In this document: piece after piece, positions 57,715-64,000 of the stretch
How positions within the stretch are numbered: the first letter of the stretch is position 1
Layout of the letters: each line of letters starts with the position of its first letter
DNA from: Opeltia flavorubescens
Lineage: Eukaryota > Ascomycota > Lecanoromycetes > Teloschistales > Teloschistaceae
NCBI GenBank assembly: GCA_000442125.1
Contig: KE546973.1
Location: 434,001 to 498,000, forward strand
Direction of reading: 5' to 3'
DNA: 64,000 nucleotides
Made by a program: the position numbers and the translations under genes
Notes under the pieces: model-generated
The model's database searches: none
What the model was told of the DNA's origin: nothing
Seen by the model: the letters and a program-made list of their open reading frames with translations, nothing else

Positions 57715-59067
57715 TACCTACGCTGCTGGAAGGGGGAAAGCGAGGAAAGGGCGTTCGAGAGTATTCATCAATAATGATGGAGATGGTGGAGAATATTACA
57801 GGCTTATATGACCTCTACGGAGATCCAGTGTTCATGCTCATCTGACACCCATCATTCCCACAAAACAGAACCAAAAACCTTGGAAAAACCAAAGCTTCCG
57901 TCCACGCAGACGACCAAAAAAAAGGGAACCATCACAAAACACGCACGCACCAAAGCTTATCCAAAGTATTCCTCCGCCCAAGAAGCCAACCCACACCACA
58001 ATCATCACGACACCAATTAACAGAAACCCCCCTTTCCCTCTTCAAAATCCTCCAATTCAATTGCAGAAACAATCAAAGCTCACCGCACCTCAACATCCTA
58101 TCATCACATCACCCTATCCTCCTACTCCATACCAGCAGAACCACCCACCCTCCAAAAAAAAGTTACCTACCCATAAAATCCAATCAACAAAAAAAAACCA
58201 ATCTCTCAAACATGGAACTCTCATCAGCCATAAGAAAAGAGACATGCTGAAAAGTTTTGATTGTAGACGATAACAGAGGAGAAGGGAGGATGTTTGTAGA
58301 AAATTTGATTTATTATTATTGAATAGATGGGGATTGTAAGCTGAAATATTATTGATCATCGTCTTCTTCCTCCTACTCCTTTAGGGGAAACCAAAAAAAA
58401 AAAGAGAAAAAGAAACGATCTTCCATCGCTGTTCTTCCTTCCCCCCCTCCTCCGCCCTGCCGCCCAACTCGAGTAGAGTCAATTTTCAGAAGTATCAAGG
58501 CCAAACTCGACGGGTTGACAATTTACCGCCTACTTGATATCGTTGCGAGAATTCGATTTTCGTGACGCCATCCATCCCATCTCAATCAATCCATTGTCAA
58601 AAAAAATGGAAAATGAAAAATGAGACGTAAAAAAATAATCAATTTGAAGGCCCCCTTCCTGTACACCTTGCATGAATTTTCACATACATCACGAAATAGA
58701 GGAAACAGGGAAAAAATATCAAATGAAAATGTGTGATGTCTGAAATCGACAGAATCAAATACCTATTGGATTTGGATAGACACCTTTCCTTCAGCAACCA
58801 TGTTTTGATGACTTCATCCAGAAGAGAGCTCTAGAAAGCGTAGTAATTGACTTGGATGAGATTGAGAAGCTCACAAAACTTTAACTTTAGCTGCGTATAG
58901 ATCTGCAATGCTAGCATAGAAAAGCCTTATCTCAAGATGATGCAAAAAGCCTAGAGTATTACACATCACGCGATCAACGCTGCAGACGCAGACGCAAACC
59001 CCTCTCACCATCAAATTACCATGCACAACGACCTCAACCCGCATTTCCAACCCCGTCGATCCCAATT
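57715..59067. other. intergenic between convergent genes, A/C-rich low complexity
   Basis: Between the ypi1 stop and the protease stop. From about 57850 to 58250 the plus strand is almost only A and C with few G, and shorter poly-A and poly-C runs continue to 58470. Frames of 70-80 codons here are a product of this composition. 3' UTRs of both neighbours are expected. No gene is supported. Confidence 0.45.
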
Positions 59068-60485
59068 TTACAAAGACTTGGGTGCAAACCCCAACTGCAG
59101 CGGCGAAGATTGGAAAACCACAAATTGCGCCTTGAGGAAGATATCGCCAAAGATGGAAAATCCGATGCCGGTGTTGGATTGAATACCGCCGAAGCAAGCT
59201 ACATTTACCGTCAGCGTTGTTCAACTTTTTTTCTCATGTCATCCAACAAAATGGTGAAACTTACTCGTGCTAGAAACAGGCGCGTAGGTGATATACGAGC
59301 CAGGGACAACAGCTCTATAGCTGCCGATACCAAGGGTGATGCTGGGCAAGGTCGAGGAGCAGGGGTAGGTATATCCACCTTGAGCGGAGTTGTAGCGAGC
59401 GCCTGAGACTTTGGCGTAGTATGCGGTGACAACGCTGGATGGGAGGTAGAGGAGCGTAGTGCCGGTGTCTGGAGATGGTAATCAGTATACATGACATGCT
59501 ACTGTGGGGATGTTAATAGGTAACGTACCGGCAATTGAATCAATAGACGCAGACGTGAAAGCGCCGGAGCCGATGGCATACCCGTTACTGGTGAACTCCC
59601 AGAAACCATTGGCGGAATTGACAGGAACGTAAGTCACGGATCCGGTATGTTGTGCAGCATCGACATAACCAAAGGTATAGAGACCTGGCTTTCCCTTCTT
59701 CAGATTGGCCGTGAAGAGCGGAGCTGATAGAGAAGCCTTGGCATTGCTGAAGAATGTCTTCTGCTTCGTGGGTTTCACTGCAGAACATGAGCATATGCTT
59801 GAATCGTAACATGCAAATATCGATCTTACCTGTATTGATGGAATCGAAAGCAAGGCCGAGCAAGCCATCGTTATCGATATCTTGTTGGAACGAACTGCTG
59901 ATCTGTTGTGCGAGCTCTACCGCCTGACCAGCGACAGTGGTCGTGCCAACCTTCACAGTATCCGTATAGACATTGCCGCTCGCACTGGAGCCATCGCCGT
60001 ATGAAATTGACCATGTGTAACCGCTCAAAAGTCTTGAGGTCGAAGACTGCGAGGGATTATATATCGAATGGCCATTTGACTCAGAAGATGGCAATTCGGA
60101 CGAAAAGACCCATCTATGGTTTATTAGGATGCTGACAATGGTGAGCAATGCATGAGGAGACATACAAGTCTGACGAGCCCGTGTCAAAGTCGAGATTGAG
60201 GGTTTGCCCGCCAATAGTGACAGGAGACAAGTACTGCGAGTCATACTGCTCAGGATTGGCGCTGACGGTCCCATCATTTGCCGCAGCAGCGTCGATGACA
60301 TCCGATGGCGCAGACTTCCCATATTTGCCGTAGACTGATAGAACAGCTGCTGGTCCAGATTTCAATGGCTTCCGCACCGTCTGGTGAACGATGAAGTCCT
60401 TGGCCCTTGGCTCGAGCTCGATAGGAGATGCCGCAGCAAAAGTAAGGAAGGCCAAAGCCGTAATTGAACCTTCAACCAAACGCAT
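59068..60485 (-). CDS. secreted pepsin-type aspartic protease (aspergillopepsin/penicillopepsin-like, A1)
   Basis: An extracellular acid endopeptidase made as a preproenzyme. Five exons (60485-60166, 60113-59830, 59777-59529, 59468-59265, 59198-59068), about 395 aa, the family size. Signal peptide [12 protein letters not shown]; propeptide with a [20 protein letters not shown] start and [16 protein letters not shown]. The mature enzyme has the first catalytic motif [11 protein letters not shown] (Asp about residue 101), the flap [20 protein letters not shown], and [11 protein letters not shown]. The second catalytic motif [10 protein letters not shown] (Asp about residue 285) is followed by a disulfide-type [11 protein letters not shown] and the conserved end [28 protein letters not shown]. 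Both catalytic Asp residues are intact and every intron is phase-correct. The first intron falls inside the DTGS...W motif. Confidence 0.95.
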
Positions 60486-62685
60486 TGTGGATTAGATGGT
60501 TGGGGTGCCTTGAAAGAAGAAACTGGTGCTGAGGATCAATCGATGGCTTTGTAGACCTTGAGCTTCGCTGCTGATCCAAGGAGATCAGGCGCCCTCTTTA
60601 TAGCAAAACTTGTCCGTCTCATTCGGTTGACAGGATGCAACCAAAGCGTTGCATACGGCATATGGAACCCCATAATGACCGTGATAAACTTGCAGTCGCC
60701 CAAGATGGTATGTAGGATTCGGTACGAGGTTCCGAGGTTATGAAACGATTGGAGGCGGTGCGAGGGTGCTTGGGTATGCAGACATCCTTCTGTTCGAAGA
60801 CGTCAGTCCTGGAGTAGAAGGAGCAAGCAAATCGCGCGAACTTCAAAACAACAGTTGCTGTATCTGTACGTTATAGAGCATGATGCACGGTCGCACGCAT
60901 GACGAATGGGGTTTGCAAGCCTACCATGTCATGTACGACACCACTGGATCTTGCAGTAGGCCAACCGAAGAAGGCAGTTCGGAAACGGTTTGAGGTGAAG
61001 TATAACCTCGTCGGTCATTGTAACTGCGCAGAAGTTCCGCAGTAGGTGACCGCTCCAAAGGCCGCCGGTTCTTCGTCAAAGCTATCGATTGGCCAGAGCG
61101 TCTAGCTTATTTCGTTGCCAAATGACCGGGGGCAAGGAAGACAGTCTGAGAAGGAAGGATAGGGACTGCGAGGGTCTTCCAATCATTTGTCAGTGCAGCT
61201 GCGACCCGTGAGTATCCCGATCGACGGATAGCCGGGAAGTCACAAAGGCTCTAAATCCGTCACATATGGTCGGTCTGGTATCCAAACTAGGATCTTTTCT
61301 TCTTACTCGCTGTGAAGCTCAGGAGACGTGGGTCTATCAGAGTGAGATGATAAGCATCCAGGTGTTTGATATGAACAAGGGTCTCGGCACGGAGCGCTAG
61401 TGCCCGCAGCCAATAAGGCTTGGCATAAGTACACCAACCTAATTTTACTACGAACTAGTCAACTTTATGACCTACCCTTTTGGGTCCCACACAGGAACAA
61501 CCTTCATGATATGATATTCCTCCTTGATAAGCAATCCCCTGAATTCCCAATTTCAGGAGCTTATGATGTCGACAGCACCTCGGCAACAGTCCAGCACGGA
61601 TGACTGGCTTCAATTGGTCAATTACCCAACGGAATTCCAGAGGGTGGTGCGTTGGCTGATGACTTTTGCGCATGATATCCAAGCTTTCAGCCGTTGAGGT
61701 TAATTCAAGCTTCTAGGCATGTTCAATGGCGGCTGGGCCTGCAGAGAAGAAATGCTTGATTCACTTAGCTTACCGTCTTTGCTCCCACCAACTTGATATA
61801 GATCGTCATGTTTCGCAGATCAGAAGCTCCTACAATCAGCGGCGCATCTTCAAGAGAAGTGCGAGCTTGGGTAAGGTCTAACCGCCAATCCTCGGATTGG
61901 TCATCAGAATATATCGAACACATACCCGGACCAGATGTTTGACCGATAGCCAACGGCTATCACATGCTAGAAAGCATCACCAATCCTCCGATTCCAGTAA
62001 GGCTTCAAGCAGGGGATGTTCGGCATATCAGACGTGCATAACGGAATAAAAGCTTGTATACAACCTAGCTGACGGGAAATGTGCCATGTAAGCTTTTCTT
62101 GCACCGTGGGGGAAAATCATCATCTAAGGGTTAGTATCAAGCCACATTCGGCAGTATATGCCAATCAAGGAAGGTATCTAGAACCTCAGGTACAAACCTT
62201 TAGGGACATCATTTGTCCCTCTCAATGCTTGAGCGGTGGCTTCTATACTTAGCAGTGTTAACAGCATTGTGGGCTTTCCCTTGTCGGCGTCAACAGGCGA
62301 ACAGAGGACCTTATCAACGGGCATTGCTCCGTACTCCACGGCCTGAGCAATCTCGGCTACCCTTCTGAGATAGTCTTAGTGAAACAAAACGTAGAGATCA
62401 TTTCACTGTCCATCTTTCATTGGAATAAGGGAGGAACTACCGACGACAGACCAGTGCCAAGATTATTTTAGTGATCCAAAACCTTGATTCGAGTAAGGTC
62501 CCTACAGAATGCGCTCGAGTGCGCCTGCCACTATAGTCCAAAGGAAGAAAATACCATCACTGAGAGGACAGGAGCCGAGTATGGGCCGAGGGGAGTATGT
62601 GTCTTAATGTACAATTTGAGCTGCCGATCCAGGCAGCTCCAGGAACAACCTTGTTTCGTAGTACAGCCTGCAAATAATGGATCAC
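60486..62685. other. 2.2 kb intergenic, no supported gene
   Basis: It begins with the protease promoter (minus strand) and ends at the P450 3' end. Frames of 60-75 codons lie scattered over both strands, none with motifs or neighbours in phase. It may include decayed sequence, but I see no repeat ends. Confidence 0.4.
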
Positions 62686-64000
62686 TCACTTACGAGGCGT
62701 AAGCGATACTTTGCACCCATTCAATCCGGTGCACGTCAAACTTAACTTCTCCGTCCAAGGCTCCGTATCTCGGCTTTCGATTCTATCGAATTCCTGGAGT
62801 AGTCTGACAGTGATGTACGAGGCTTCCGTAAGGGCAAATTGCTCTTGAAATTTGTCAGCATTGAGCCATCCCTGTCCAACACGGAAGTACTCACGACCAA
62901 TGCAGATTCTCGGACCTCCATTGAACGGCAGGTATTCCCACCCAACCCTCAAGCCTTTCTTTCCTTCCTCATCCAGCCATCTTTCCGGTCTAAATTCATC
63001 GGCATCCTCCCCAAAGAGTTCCTTGCGATGGTGCATGGCATGGACCGCATAGTTCACGATAGTCCCTTTAGGCACAAAGAGGGGGGATTTTCCGTCCTTT
63101 CCACCACCACTTGGTAACGTGGTGTCCACAATCGCCTGCCTTGAGTTCGCTGGAACAACCGGATGTAGGCGCAGAGATTCGTTGAGCACGGCTCGGAGAT
63201 ATTTCATGCTTTTGAGTTCCTCGAAGATTGGCCTCTCTTCGCCGAGAGGAGCTTCAAGAGAGCGAACCTCTTCCTGCAAGCGGTCCCAAATCTTTGGGTC
63301 TTTCGATATGGACCACCAGACATCAGATAGTAAGCAAGCAGTAGTATCGCGACCGGCGAGCAGGATGTTTAGCAGCTCGGTGCGAAGTCTGATCTTGTCC
63401 GATGTTTGAGAGGCCAGCTCGTATAATAGGAGGTATTTCTCTTTCGGATGATCTGCTTCTGATATGATCGATTCATCTTTCTCGATGATTGGTCTTTTAG
63501 CTAGAGACCGCTCGACAAGCTCATCAACCCATTCTGTGGTAGACGATGAGTCAGTTTTTCACAAAGTCTTGAGGATTTATAACAAACTACACATCTTATC
63601 ATCGTATCGAGTACAACCTACTATGTATGTATTTGCAGCATCTCTTGAAATGCCGGTCTGGTAGGAATAGCATCAAAAGTGACCTCCCCTCGATAGGGTT
63701 CTGAACATATGTGAATGCCTCGACAAATTTGTCGTCTTCTGGGCGGCGCTTATCAGCGTCCAGGGTATATGTACTTGCTCCAAGTAGGAACTCAGTGGCT
63801 ATATCCATTGTCAGTTTGAAGAAGAGATCTTGTAGATTGACCGTCGTCCCATCGCGAGGAATAGCGCGAAGGAGGTTCTGAAAGTGTTTTTCGAACAGAT
63901 CGATATCTCCAAGCTGTGAACGAACGAAGCACGGTCTTAGCAGATCTCGCGAATGTTGCCAAGCACTGCCGTCGGTGGTGAAGATGCCATCGCCAAGGAT
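62686..64000 (-). CDS. cytochrome P450, CYP52-like (alkane/fatty-acid hydroxylase type), N-terminus beyond the window
   Basis: Three exons are visible (running off the edge from 63622, then 63533-62895 and 62843-62686), about 390 C-terminal residues. The stretch LGDGIFTTDGSAWQHSRDLL then RPCF is the C-helix region typical of CYP52/CYP539-like fungal P450s. The I helix has AGRDTTA, the K helix NESLRLHPVVPANSRQA (ExxR intact), then FRPERWL. The heme loop is FNGGPRICIG, continued across the last intron by QQFALTEASYITVRLLQEF. The haem-ligand Cys is present. Members hydroxylate alkanes or fatty acids at the terminal carbon in the ER, drawing electrons from P450 reductase. The last intron (51 bases, GTGAGT donor) is a multiple of three and stop-free. 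The ER anchor is not in the window. Confidence 0.93.

Noticed and set aside
1-64000. tRNA, rRNA, CRISPR arrays, or a secondary-metabolite cluster around the P450
   Set aside because: No tRNA-like arm pattern or spaced repeats were noticed. The P450 is CYP52-like with only a protease as neighbour, and no PKS, NRPS or terpene synthase is in view.

Overview
The window is nuclear DNA of a filamentous ascomycete (Pezizomycotina). The evidence is short GT-AG introns of about 50-100 bases, fungus-specific families (alpha-1,3-glucan synthase, DUF2293, DUF4430, a CYP52-type P450, a Nuc-2/Pho81 regulator), and a repeat with the footprint of repeat-induced point mutation (RIP). Coordinates of multi-exon genes run from start codon to stop codon. 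Exons were assigned by eye from open frames, splice consensus, phase and conserved protein motifs.

Left end (1-5.1 kb): the N-terminal part of GPI8 (cut by the window edge), a small secreted DUF4430-type protein, a poorly resolved hypothetical gene and a Ser/Thr/Pro-rich secreted protein. From about 5.6 to 20.6 kb lies one gene-poor block with no intact gene. It contains scattered, heavily broken protein-like stretches, mostly on the minus strand, including a Ulp1/C48-type cysteine-protease box and a Walker A-like motif.

Middle (20.7-44.8 kb): a dense housekeeping region. In order: the replication factor CDC45 (-), a conserved hypothetical (-), a disordered TP-repeat protein (+), the phosphate-sensing regulator PHO81/NUC-2 (-), a single-pass Ser/Thr-rich membrane protein (-), mitochondrial ribosomal protein uL3m (-), cytochrome oxidase assembly factor COA1 (-), a small multi-pass membrane protein (+, divergent from COA1), a LYR-motif protein (-), a DUF2293 protein (+) and a mitochondrial carrier (+). 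Four of these are mitochondrial by family or motif.

Right part (45-64 kb): a 2.2 kb DNA transposon with perfect 34-base inverted ends and TA target duplications, its interior turned to TA-rich DNA. Then the 10-exon alpha-1,3-glucan synthase ags1 (about 2418 aa), the PP1 regulator YPI1 preceded by a short upstream ORF, a secreted pepsin-type aspartic protease and the C-terminal part of a CYP52-like P450 running off the window.

Several genes speak to the cell surface and outside world (GPI-anchoring, alpha-glucan synthesis, secreted protease and adhesin-like proteins, wall-sensor-like membrane protein). Others speak to phosphate and PP1 signalling and to mitochondrial biogenesis. I see no biosynthetic cluster, CRISPR array, rRNA or convincing tRNA.
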